Below are positions 1-11,500 of a stretch of DNA of 64,000 bases, piece after piece. The stretch comes from Papio anubis (lineage: Eukaryota; Chordata; Mammalia; Primates; Cercopithecidae). The number at the start of each line of letters is the position of its first letter. Position 1 is the first letter of the stretch. The stretch spans positions 37,907,542-37,971,541 of the forward strand of contig NC_044995.1 of NCBI RefSeq assembly GCF_008728515.1, given 5' to 3'. Below the pieces are notes generated by a model. That model was not told where the DNA came from, ran no database searches, and was given only the letters and a program-made list of their open reading frames with translations. Both the position numbers and the translations under genes were made by a program.

Positions 1-219
1 TTACTTAGGCTGGTTTGAAATTGGAGCTGGGTAGTTAACAGGAGACAAAGCATAGTTTCGAAGACAATGCTCTCATCCTGAGAAGTGACCTGGTCAAATG
101 TGTTTTTGACCTTCACTGTCCAATAATACAGGAGCCACTTGTCACAGGGGTTCAGGAGCACTCAACTGTGGCTATCAAGACAGCTAAACTGAACTTTCTT
201 TTTTAAAATTTAATTTTAA

Positions 220-447
220 TTTTGAGAGACAGGATATCACTCTGACACTCAGGCTGGAGTGCAGTGGCTGGAGCATCCTGGGCTCAAGAGATCCTCCTGC
301 CTCAGCTTCAGGAGTAGCAGAGACTACAGGTATGCACTACCACACCTGGCTTATTCTTTTATATTTTTGTAAATATGAGGTCTTGTTATGTTGCCCAGGC
401 TGATCTTGAACTCCTGGCCTCAAGAAATCCTCCATGCCCAGCCTCTA
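220..447 (-). repeat. Old Alu fragment
   Basis: Reverse-oriented Alu body, diverged and lacking part of its 5' end. Looks like the oldest (AluJ-like) class. Bases 1-219 before it show no recognisable gene or repeat. Confidence 0.8.
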
Positions 448-479
448 AAATTTAATTTTTTTTAAAAAAAGTAAATCTT

Positions 480-782
480 GGCCGGGCGCGGTGGCTCAAG
501 CCTGTAATCCCAGCACTTTGGGAGGCCGAGACGGGCGGATCACGAGGTCAGGAGATCCAGACCATCCTGGCTAACACGGTGAAACCCCGTCTCTACTAAA
601 AAATACAAAAAAAAGAAACAAAACAGCGGTGAGGTGGTGAGCCTGTAGTCCCAGCTGCACCGGGAGGCTGAGGCAGGAAGAATAGGCGTAAACCGAGGTG
701 AACTTGCAGTGAGCTGAGATCTAGCCACTGCCTCCAGCCAGGCTGACAGGCGAGACTCCGTCTCAAAAAAAAAAAAAAAAAA
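480..782 (+). repeat. AluYRa-type Alu with target-site duplication
   Basis: Starts with the GCTCAAGCC and GAGACGGGCGG variants typical of Old World monkey AluYRa. A repeated AAGTAAATCTT flanks it at 469-479 and about 782-792. The right half has several small indels that look like sequence errors rather than age. Confidence 0.9.
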
Positions 783-809
783 GTAAATCTTAAATTAAAA
801 AAAAGATAT

Positions 810-1109
810 GGCTGGGTACAGTGGCTCATGCCTGTAAACCCAGCACTCTGGAAGATCAAGGCGGGCGGATCACTTGAGATCAGGAGTTTGAGACCAGCCT
901 GGCCAACAAGGTGAAACCCGGTCTCTACTAAAAATACAGAAAAAATTTAGCTGGTTGTGGTGGTGGTCACCTGTAATCCCAGCTACTCAGGAGGCTGAGG
1001 CAGGAGAATCGCTTGAACCCGGGAGGTGGAGGTTGCAGTGAGCCGAGATCGCGCTATTGCACTCCAGCCTGGGTGACAGAGCGAGATTCCGTCTCAAAGA
1101 AAAAAAAAA
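810..1109 (+). repeat. AluS-like element
   Basis: Full-length forward Alu from the GGCTGGGTACAG start to an A-rich tail at about 1097-1109. Confidence 0.9.
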
Positions 1110-1289
1110 GTGGTTTCCAAAAAATGTAAAATTAGGTGCGCGGCTGGCATTATTTTTCCACTGGGTAGAGCTGATCGCCCGTGGGGGCAGAGACTCTGCG
1201 ACCTGGAGTCTCCCAGGCCGGGGGCGACGGGATGCGGCAGAGAGAAGTTTCCGGATGTATTGTGCGGTCATGAATCATGTCAAGGAATT

Positions 1290-1420
1290 GCCACTGCCCC
1301 CGTTGAATGGAGAGACGCTGCCTCAGGAGCTGAGTAGCAGAGCCCGGACTCGAACACCGGTCTGCCCCCGAACTGAAACTCCCATTTTCAGTACCGTCTG
1401 CCTGAAACCTTCCAAGAGCC
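1290..1420 (-). repeat. MIR-like tRNA-derived fragment
   Basis: On the minus strand a GTTCGAGTCC box is followed by GGGCTCTGCTACT, which resembles the tRNA-derived head of a MIR element. Diverged, so only tentative. Confidence 0.35.
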
Positions 1421-1427
1421 CTTGAGG

Positions 1428-1479
1428 GGGCGAGAGCGGGATTCGAACCCCTCGTGGGCGAAAGCGGGATCCGAACCCG
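1428..1479 (-). repeat. Tandem pair of T-arm/B-box-like motifs
   Basis: Two 24-base copies begin at 1428 and 1456 (period 28) and match at 21 of 24 positions. On the minus strand each contains GGTTCGAATCC or GGTTCGGATCC, the pol III B-box/T-loop pattern. No matching acceptor stem or A box could be paired, so this is not called a tRNA gene. Confidence 0.6.
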
Positions 1480-2023
1480 GCTGGACTCCCGAGGTCCCAG
1501 CGCGCCGCGTGACCGCCACTCCGAACGTTCGCAACGTTCACAACGGACTCCAGGGCCGCTGGACCTCAAGGGTCAGGAGCCACTCAGAAAAGCTCCAGAC
1601 TACGCTCACCTGTTGACAGACGCTGAGGGCGCAACCCTCCTCCTCTTTTTTCACACTCGCCAGCACCGCGGCGGCGCTCGACTTCCGCTTCTCTCCAGCG
1701 AATCCCCAGCTGAGCCTCCTTCTGCTCCCGGCACCATTACCAATCCAGCCAATCAACTCTCAGAAAGCCCTCTTTATCTCCGCCCCACTCCCTCCTGCCA
1801 ATCACTGAGGGTGCGAGCACCGCCCTTCCCGCCTTCTTTAGCGAGCGCCGCGCGCCACCGCTCGGCGGTTGGCGGCGCTGCGCGGTGCGGGATGCAGCTC
1901 CCGGAAAAGCGAGGCGAGGGGCGGGCCACGCCGGTGCGGGAACCCTCAGGATTGGGCAGAAGGAGTCCGGCGCTCTGACTCCGTCCACTCCCGCCGTTGA
2001 CATCCGAGTCGGAGACGCTGGGG

Positions 2024-2221
2024 ATTGGTTCCCAGCGGACACGCTAAGAAGCCTGGAGGTGGTTTCGCCCTCCTCACACGCCGCGGAGAGGGAGCTCCGC
2101 TGATTGGTCCGGGGAGTCTGGGCGCGCGCCGACCGGCGCTCCAGGATTGGCTGAGGGGGTGCGCGCGCCGCCAGGGAGCGTTGGCGGTGATTGGCCAGAG
2201 GGCGGAGGCCGGCTATTTGAA
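2024..2221 (+). promoter_or_regulatory. ASF1B: ASF1B proximal promoter: NF-Y array plus CHR
   Basis: Four inverted CCAAT boxes (ATTGG) lie at 2024-2028, 2103-2107, 2146-2150 and 2190-2194, the last three 43-44 bases apart. A TTTGAA at 2216-2221 follows, matching the CHR element. GC-rich E2F/CDE-like sequence surrounds them (TTGGCGG at 2181). Multiple CCAAT boxes with a CHR are the known layout of promoters repressed by DREAM in G0/G1 and activated by B-MYB/FOXM1 in G2. ASF1B is a proliferation gene, so the fit is good. The transcription start is inferred to lie about 2230-2260. Confidence 0.75.
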
Positions 2222-2375
2222 GGCGGTCCGCGGTTTAGGTGCGCACTTCAGTCCGCGGAGAGAAGAGGCGGGAGTGGATCTGGTCTGCCGTACCCCACTG
2301 ACGCCCCCCACTCACCGGACCCAGGCGCGGCCTCCGCCACAGCCACAGCCCCTGCCCCTGCCCCTGCTGCGGCGC

Positions 2376-2400
2376 GGCGAGGCGAGGCGAGGCGAGGCGA
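2376..2400 (+). repeat. (GGCGA)5 repeat touching the ASF1B start codon
   Basis: Five perfect GGCGA units run from 2376 to 2400. The last A is also the A of the ATG. A short CCCCTG repeat precedes them at about 2350-2367. Confidence 0.9.
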
Positions 2401-2508
2401 TGGCCAAGGTGTCGGTGCTGAACGTGGCGGTCCTGGAGAACCCGAGCCCTTTCCACAGCCCCTTCCGGTTCGAGATCAGCTTCGAGTGCAGTGAAGCCCT
2501 GGCGGACG
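2400..2508 (+). CDS. ASF1B: ASF1B coding exon 1
   Basis: Encodes residues 1-36 plus the first base of Asp37. Starts MAKVSVLNVAVL. The donor is GTGAGG at 2509. The ATG context is good, with A at -3? replaced by G-rich GGCGA repeat; no upstream in-frame start competes with it. Confidence 0.96.
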
Positions 2509-5500
2509 GTGAGGCTGGGCCCGTGCGGGGACCCCCACCCCCGGGCCGACCCCGGCCTCCCCTTGGAGAAGCGCTCCCATGGCCAACTTGATCTCCCCCA
2601 TGAAACCCCTCGTCCCCCTTCCGCCAATCCCGATCTCCGGGTGGAGACCCCCCGCCATCAGCCAACTCGGACCTCCCCGCGACCTCCTCTCCCACTGCCC
2701 GCCTTGACCTCCCGGGTGGAGACCCCCAGCTAGCTAACTCGGACCTCCCCGTGACCTCTTCCCCCACTGCCCGCCCCGACCTCCCCATAAAGATTAACCC
2801 CAGTCAAGCCCCACTTCCCGCGTGGGAAACCTCATCCATCTTTTTAATCTGGAGGTCTTCCTAGGTACCCGTTTTCATGGAGAGATCTTCTTGGCCTCCA
2901 TTTCTTAACCCACGGAGATCTTCAGCCACCGTGATTTCCCTATGGCAAGACCCGCGCTTTAGCCACCCACCCATTTTTGCCCACTTATTCCCTCTTTAGT
3001 GATATACTCACACCTCCCATTTTCCCTCTGGAGACCCCGAATGTCCAGCTCCTTCCCATTTTCCCCGGGGGAAATCCCAGCCATCTGCTATTTTCCCTAT
3101 GGAGACTTCTCACCCAAGCTCCCTTCCCTCCTCACCGTGAAGACCCTCCCCACCAGTAACCGTTTTTCGCTGTGAAAACCCCTCAACCCCTTTTCAGGAC
3201 CGCCCTCGCCCCCATCTTCCCATTTGTCTCCCACCAATCCCCTCCCCAACCTGCCAATATTTCAACAACCCCACCCGCACCAGTTGCTGTTGCTTTTCTG
3301 CCATTGCACATACCCTGGAACCTGGTTCCTCCTTTGTTGGGGCCCAACCCCTGCTATGCTTGAGCTCCCCCTGGGAAAGGATGCTACCGTCTTTGAGGGG
3401 AACTTGGTCTTCCCAGCTCCCCTTCCCCACCCTCTTCTGTGGACTTGGATAAACACACTGAGATCTGAGGGCTGGCATAGCCAGGCAGGTATTAGCTGCT
3501 TCTTCAGGTTTGCCCACCCGTTTCCAATTGAGTTACTGCAGCAGTTCTTCCCTCGCTTTTTCTTTCTTCTTCTTCTTCTTTTTTTTTTTTTTGAGACAGA
3601 CTCTTGCTCTGTTGCCCAGGCTGAAATGCAGTGGCACGATCTCGGCTCACTGCAACCTCCACCTCCCGGGTTCAAGCAATTCTCCTGCCTCAGCCTCCCG
3701 AGTAGCTGGGACTACTGGCACCTGTCACCATGCCCGGTTAATTTTAGTATTTTTAGTTGGAGGCAGGGTTTCACCACATTAGCCAGGCTGGTCTCGAAGT
3801 CCTGATCTCAAGTGATCCAACCGCCTTGGTCTCCCAAAGTGCTGGGATTACAGGCGTGAGCCACCGCGCCCGGTCTTTTTTTTTTTTTTCTTTTTTTTTT
3901 TAATATAGCTGGATAATCAGTGCCAAGCTTCCATTGCTTTTGATGGTCTGACCTAGTCTGGAGGGTGGGTGGGTTGGGCTGAGCTGTGACAGGCTCCAGC
4001 TTCAAACAGTCAGCTGGAGCCCAGAGGTCACAGCCTCCTGTACATCTTTTCCAAGGTGCTTCTGCAGATGTACTTGTTAATCTGTGTGACTTAAAGGTGG
4101 ACATGGCTCTCATCTCACAGATGAGACGACAGGAGCCACAAAGCGCAAAAGACCTTTCAAGTCAAGGCCTGTACAAATCCAAAATCTAAGGTCACCCAGG
4201 GAGCCTTGGCACCACTAAAATGCAAGTCCTGCTTTCAGGAAGAAGTACTCTATTAGGCCATTTTTCTACTTGGTGGTTAAAAGAGAAAAGGCAGCAGCCG
4301 AGGAGATAGCGATCTGGGGGCCTGTGAAGCCAGGATGTGCTAACTAGTGCCTTTCGGGGGCAGGTGGGTGTTTGGCCCTCAAAGCTGGTCACCTGGACTA
4401 GCTTGGGGCTGATAGAGTGATATGTGGATGTGCTTCGGGTAGGCCAGTGGGTCTCTCTCTCCCCGGTCTGTGTTACTCCTTTTTAAATTAAGCAGTCTAC
4501 TTGTGGCTAACTATAGAATAAGCCGAGTTAAATCCTTTCTGGAACCGGGCAGCGTGTAAATAAATAAATAAAGTGTAGAATGACACTGTGGAATAAGATT
4601 TAATTTAAAAGCCAGGAGGAAATGGAAGGAAGTAATAGGTTGAGGGATTCCCAGCTCCCAGGCGGCAGGAGATCAGGTTTCAATCAGCCTGTTTGTGTTC
4701 CTTGCATTTAAAAATGGTTGTGTGGTCATTATCTGGTACTTCTCCTAGGAAGCCCCTGCCCTATGACTTTACTTATTTATAGAATTAGAGGCAGAAAGGC
4801 TAAATTCAACCTGCTGGTCCTTTTTTTGTTTTTTTGGAGACGAAGTCTCACTCTCGTCCCCCAGGCTGGAGTGCAGTGGCGCAACCTCCGCCTCCCAGGT
4901 TCAAGCAATTCTCCTGCCTCAGCCTCCCGAGTAGCTGGGATTACAGGTGCCTGCTATGATGCCCAGCTAATTTTTGTGTTTTTAGTAGAGATGCGGTTTC
5001 ACCATGTTAACCAGGCTGGTCTCGAACTCCTGACCTCAGGTGATCTGCCCGCCTCAGCCCCCCAAAATGCTGGGATTACAGGTATGAGCCACCGTGCCCA
5101 GCCTCTGCTGGTCATCTTTTAATAGAAATAGAGTGATTTATCCAGGGTCACCCAGCCAGTTTGTAGAAATATTGGCACTGAAGTTTTGAATCTAAGTTCT
5201 TTATCTTTGCTCCGATCCAGGGAAAGAAAGGAAGAAGGATTCCCTGTTTCAGAGGTGGAGCATAGATAGGAATGACCATACAATTTATTGCCTAATCAGG
5301 ATACTCAAAACACAGTGAAGGGGAATGCTATTATTATTATTATTATTTTATTTTATTTATTTTTTGAAATGGAATTTCACTCTGTCACCCAGGCTAGAGT
5401 ACAGTGGCGCGATCTCAGCTCACTGCAATCTCCACCTCTTGAGTTCAAGCGATTCTGTGGTCTCAGTCTCCCAAGTAGCTGGGATTACAAGCTTGAGCCA

Positions 5501-8500
5501 CCATGCCCGGCTAATTTTTGTATTTTTAGTAGAGATGAGGTTTCACCATGTTGGCCAGGTTGATCTCAAACCTGACCGAAAGTGATCTGCCCGCCTCAGC
5601 CTCCCAAAGTGCTGGGATTACACTTTGAATCACAAGCACGCGGCCAGGGAATGCTATTGTTAATTGCACCCGGATGATAAAGCTTTTTCTTCAAGAAACT
5701 CAAGTGAGAAATCCTGGCTCTTCCAGTCCTAGGGCTCTCTGTGACTGATCTGCCAGCTTGCTTTCTGCCTCTTTCTGGCCTCCTCTCCATGAAAAAGAGA
5801 ATCTGCCTCACTCTCAGCAGTGTCAACTGAAAATCTTGACAAAACCCCCAATCCAGCTGTGCGAGGTGGCTCATTCCTGTAATCCCAGCACTTTGGGAGG
5901 CTAAGGAAGAAGGCTCTCTTGAGCCCAGGAGTTTTAGGCCAGCCTGGGTAACATAGCAAAACCTTGTCTCTACAGAAACATCAAAAAATTAATGGGACTT
6001 GGTTGCATGTGCCTGTGGTCCCAGCTACTCAGGAGGCTGAAATGGGAGGATTGTATGAGCCCAGGAGGTCAAGGCTGCAGTAAGCCGTAAGCCATGGTTG
6101 CACCACTGTACTCCAGCCTGGGTGAGAGAGCAAGACCCCATCTCAAAAAAAAAAAAAAAACCACCCTAACTCCTAAGCCCCAGTTGAGTGACTCCTATTT
6201 CTCAAGGGCCCCAAGCCCCCTTTGCACTTTTATCTTCCACATCTGGAAATAGATGCTTCCATGTTTAGCTGAGAAATTCAACAGACACTGGTTGAGTAAG
6301 TCATAGAAGCCAGATGTTCTGACCCAGAACTAACGAAGCTGTTATGGCAGCAGGACTGATCTTTGATTATGAACAAAGGCAAAAAAAAAAAAAAAAAAAA
6401 AGCAGGCTGGGCACGGTGGCTCACACCTATAATCCCAGCATTCTGGGAGACCAAGGCAGGTGGATCACCTGAGGTCAGAAGTTCAAGACCAGCCCAGCCA
6501 ACATAGTGAAACCCCATCTCTACTAAAAATACAAAAGTTAGCCAGGCTTGGTGGCGGGCGCCTATAATCTCAGCTACTCGGGAGGCTGAGGCAGAAGAAT
6601 TGCTTGAACCTGGGAGGCAGAGGTTACAGTGAGCTGAGGTTGTGCCACTGCACTCCAGCCTGGGTGACAGAGCGAGACTCTGTCTCAAAAAACAACAACA
6701 GGCCAGGCACAGTGGCTCACGCCTGTAATCCCAGCATTTTGGGAGATCAAGGCAGGCGGATCATCTGAGGTCAGGAGTTTGAGCCCAGCCTGGCCAATGT
6801 GGTGAAAACCTGCCTCTACTAAAAATACAAAAGTTACCTGGGAAGGGTGGTAGGCGCCTGTAATCCCAGCTACTTAGGAGGCTGAGGCAGGAGAACCGCT
6901 TGAACCCGGGAGGTGGGAATTGCAGTGAGCCCAGATTGCGCCATTGCACTCCAGCCTGGGTGACAGAGTAAGACTGTCTCAAACAACAACAAAAACAAAA
7001 AAGCAGGAAGCAGACTCTTTAGCTAGTTCAGCTACAGTAATCATGTACATGTCTTTAGTCTTATCATTTATATATGTATGTACACACACACACATACATA
7101 CACACACACAGTGGAGGTATGTCTTGTACAGGGACTAGCTTGTGAAGTTAGCGCAGAGAGGTAACATGGAACACAGTTGAGTTGCCTTGACATTGCTCAG
7201 AAGGTTAGATACACACCTCATGTGTACAGCTGTGTCCTGTACACAGTAGCTATGAGTTCGTGCTGTGTTGGTGATTTGTGTCCCATGTATAATTCTAAAG
7301 AAAGATTATATTCAGAAATGCAATCATACACATATGTCGCTACTTACAACACTCCAGCCCGATTTTTTTTCTTTTTTTTAAAAGAGATAGGGTGTTGGCC
7401 GGGCACAGTGGCTCATGCCTGTAATCCCAGCACTTTGGGAGGCTGAGGCAGGCGGATCACGAGCTCAAGAGATCGAGACCATCCCAGCTAACACAGTGAA
7501 ACCCCGTCTCTACTAAAAATACAAAAAAATTAGCCAGGTGTGGTGGCGGGCTCCTGTAGTCCCAGCTATGCGGGAGGCTGAGGCAGGAGAATGGTGTGCA
7601 CCCGGGAGGCGGAGGTTGCAGTGAGCCGAGATCGAGCCACTGCACTCCAGCTTGGGCGACAGAGCGAGCCTCCATCTCAAAAAAAAAAAAAAAGAGAGAT
7701 AGGGTGTCACTATGTTGTCCAGACTGGACTTGAACTCCTGGGCTTAAGCAATCCTCCCACCTCAGCTTCCTAAGTAGCTGGAACCACAGGTGCACCTCAC
7801 CATGCCTGGCCATTTCAGCAAATGTAAGATGATTCTTGGCCAGGCATGGTGGCTCACGCCTGTAATCCCAGCACATTGGGAGGCCAAGGCAGGTGGATCA
7901 CCTGAAGTCAGGAGTTCAAGACCAGCCTGGCTAACATGGTGAAACCCCGTCTGTACTAAAAATACAAAAATTAGAATTACAGGTGCGCACCACCACACCC
8001 AGCTAATTTTTTATATTTTTAGTAGAGATGGAGTCTCACTGTGTTGCCCAGGCTGGAGTACAGTGGCGTGATCTCAGCTCACTGCAACCTCTGCCTCCCA
8101 GGTTCAAGCAATTCTCCTGCCTCAGCCTCCTGAGTAGCTGGGACTACAGGCGCGTGCCGCCACGCCTGGCTAATTTTTTGTATTTTTTGTATCACTGTGT
8201 TGCCCAGGCTGGGCTCGAACTTCTGAGCTCAAGCAATCCACCCGCCTCAGCCTCCCAAAGCGCTAAGATTACAGGCGTGATCCACCACGCCTGGCCCTAT
8301 AACTTTTTTCTTCCTTTCTTTCCTTCCTTCTTTGCACAGAGTTCCTCTGTTGCCCAGGCTGGAGTGCAGTGGCATGATCTGCCTCCTGCAACCCTCCTCG
8401 GCCTCCCTGGGTTCAGGCAGTTCTTATGCCTCAACTCCTGAGTAGGGCTGGGACCATGCACCACCACCATGCCCAGCCACTTTTATATTTTTAGTGGAGA

Positions 8501-11500
8501 TGGCTCACCCATGTTGCCCATGCTGGTCTCGGAACCCCGGAGCTCAGCAAACGCCTGCCTCTCGGCCTCCCAGTGTTAGGATTACAGGCGTGAGCCACCG
8601 TGCCCAACCAGCTTCTATCACTCTTTTTTTTTTTTTTTTTTTGAGACGGAGTCTGCCTGTCACCCAGGCTGGAGTGCAGTGGCTTGATCTCGGCTCACTG
8701 CAAGCTCCGGCCCCTGGCTTACGCCATTCTCCTTGTCTCAGCCTGAGTAGCTGGGACCAGCTCACCACTGGCCTCGCTAGTTTTTGTATTTTAATAGAGA
8801 CGGGTTTCACCAGAGTTAGCTAGAGATGGTCTCGATCTTCCCTGACCTCGTGATCCGCCTGCCTCGGCCTCCCAGCAAGCGGATTTTCATAGCTGTTTCT
8901 CAATGCCCGCCTCATCACTCTGCATTTCTTACAACCTCAGTTAATTCTCCAGTTTCCTTTTTCTCTGACCCTGGTTGAAAGCCATTTCAGCCCATGTGCC
9001 TGACAGTCACCACAGTACATCTTTTTTCTTTTTTTTTTTCCTCAGAGGGGTCTCTGTCACCCAGTTCAGTGCGGCGGGTTCGACTGGTGGAGCCACTGTA
9101 GCCTTGAACTCCTTAGGTCTGCTGATCCTCCAACCTCAGCCTCCAACGAGCACCACTGGCGCGCCACCACACCCAGCTAATTTTGTTGATTTTAGTATTT
9201 ACCGTCTCTATGTTGCAGAGGTTCATTTCTTTTCTTTTTCCTTTTTTGTTGTTGTCTTTTTTTTGAGATGGAGTCTGGTTTGTCACCCAGGCTGGAGTGC
9301 AGTGGCGGCGGTTCTGCCTTCACTGCAAACTCCAATTCCAGGTTCACGCCATTCTCCTGCCTCAGCCTCTGAGAAGTTGACTACAGGCGCCACCTCGCCT
9401 GGCTAGTTTTTTGTACTTTTAGTAGAGACATCGTCTCCGCTTTCATGTTGGCTTTCAGGCTGGTCTTGAACTCCTGACCTCAAGTGATCCACCCACCTCA
9501 GCCTCCCAAAGTGCTGGGATTACAGGTGTGAGCCACCGAGCCTGGTTGCAGGGGCCCTTTTCCTTCAGTGAGTTTCCACATGCTCTTTGTTTAGGTTTTG
9601 CCAATTAATATTGACCTTAGCTGGACAACAACATGTGCTCGTGGATACACTTTAGTCTTTTTCATCTACTTTCCCAGGACATGAATTAAATGCACCCATA
9701 CAGCACTCTATCGGCTATGAGAGGAAAGAGCTGAAGGAAATATACCAGAATGATAACAACTGCTTTAGAAAGGAGAGAGCAGGGCTGGCTTGCTTTTCTG
9801 TCTTCCCCCAAAACTTGATTCTAATTGTGTCACTACTTGTAACAAAAATAAATCAACAGGCTGGGCATGATGGCTCAGACAAATTCCCATACTTTGGGAG
9901 GCCAAGGCGGGAGGATTGCTTGAGACCAGGCTGGGCAACCAAGCAAGACCTCATCTCTAAAAACAATTGAAAAATTATGGCCGGGCGTGGTGGCTCAAAC
10001 CTGTAATCCCAGCACTTTGGGAGGCCGAGATGGGCGGATCACGAGGTCAGGAGATCGAGACCATCCTGGCTAACCCAGTGAAACCCCGTCTCTACTAAGA
10101 AATACAAAAAATAGCCGGGCGAGGTGGCGGGCGCCTGTAGTCCCAGCTACTCAGGAGGCTGAGGCAGGAGAATGGCGTGAACCCGGGAGGCGGAGCTTGC
10201 AGTGAGCTGCGATCGTGCCACTGTGCTCCAGCCTGGGCGACAGAGCGAGACTCCGTCTCAAAAAAAAAAAAAAAAGAAAAATTACCTGGGTGTGTGGCAC
10301 AAGCCTGTGTTTCCAGCTACTTGGGAGGCTAAGGCAGGAGAATCACTTGAGCGCAGGAATTTGTGGCTATAGTGAGCTATGATTGCGCCACTGCACTGCA
10401 GCCTGGGTGACAGACCAGGACCCCATCTCTAGGGGAAAAAAGTCAACTTCCTCCCTGCAAATAATAAGAGGCTAGTTCGACGAAACACCCATGAGTTCAG
10501 TGGTCACCCATATCCTACAGACCTGCTGTAGGGTTCCTGAGTGAAACCACAAAGGGACGGGCAGCCAGTGCATCAAAGAAGGGCTTGGGACTCAGGTGAC
10601 AAGCTTCTGTATTCCAAAGTTGGATGCTTCCAAAGTTGGATGCTTTTGTGGGACACTGGACCAAGGAATAGGGAGCTTCTGAGAGAGTTTGCTTCCTGTG
10701 AAAATCACAACTTGTGAAATTTCCCCCAGCTGCTAGAGCTGAAGGGTTGTGTAATTTCTAAAGAGCCGAAAATAAGTTTCGAGCCTCTTGCCAAGCCTCC
10801 CTGTACCAGCATGACCTTGCCCCTGATACACTTGGACCTCCTGCAAGAGGCCATGGTCTCCGGAATTCCCTGTGATTCACAGCTGACAGCCAGGCGCTCC
10901 ATAAGCACTTGCCTTTCATCTCGATGGAGCATACTCAGGGGATGGGGCCCTCCTGCTGGATGGGGTGCAAGAGTTAGGGTTTGAGGCTGGGCGTGGTGGC
11001 TCACACCTGTAATCTCAGCACTTTGGGAGGCTGAGGTGGCTGGATCACCTGAGGTCAGGAGTTCGAGACCAACCTGGCCAACATGGTGAAACCCCATCTC
11101 TACTAAAAACACAAAAAATTAGCCAGCTGTGGTGGCTGGTGCCTGTAATCCCAGCTACTCAGGAGGCTGAGGCAGGAGAATCACTTGGAATCTGGGAGGC
11201 AGAGGTTGCAGTGAGCTGAGATCGTGCCACTGCACTCCAGCCTGGGCAACAAGAGTGAAACTCCGTCTCAAAAAAAAAAAGTGTTCGGAGGATCACCCCG
11301 GGATGCCGCATTTGCTGACTGAGTCGCCCAAATGTCTCTAAGTAGGCATGACTTAGTGCCAGATCTGGAAGACCAGTGTGGCTGGCTCCCTGAGCAGCCT
11401 CACCTTCCCCCTCCTGCGGGCTGGCTATCCTGCCAGATTGGAATCTGCCGCCCTGCCCCAGTTGTCGAGGGATCTACTTCGTTGAGTGGCACCAGTCCCT

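Larger units (their letters stand above)
1640..2560. other. CpG-rich ASF1B promoter island
   Basis: GC- and CpG-rich segment from the divergent promoter through ASF1B exon 1. The edges are by eye. It holds seven CCAAT-type boxes: forward at 1740, 1749 and 1798, inverted at 1951, 2024, 2103, 2146 and 2190 (the 1951 copy has the weakest context). Confidence 0.75.

Noticed and set aside
1320..1560. Possible tRNA genes on the minus strand
   Set aside because: B-box-like motifs are present but no acceptor stem, anticodon arm or A box could be paired.
2025..2591. 188-codon frame overlapping ASF1B exon 1 with an upstream ATG
   Set aside because: It includes the ASF1B start in frame, but its upstream part lies in the promoter CCAAT array and its end runs past the exon 1 donor into the intron.
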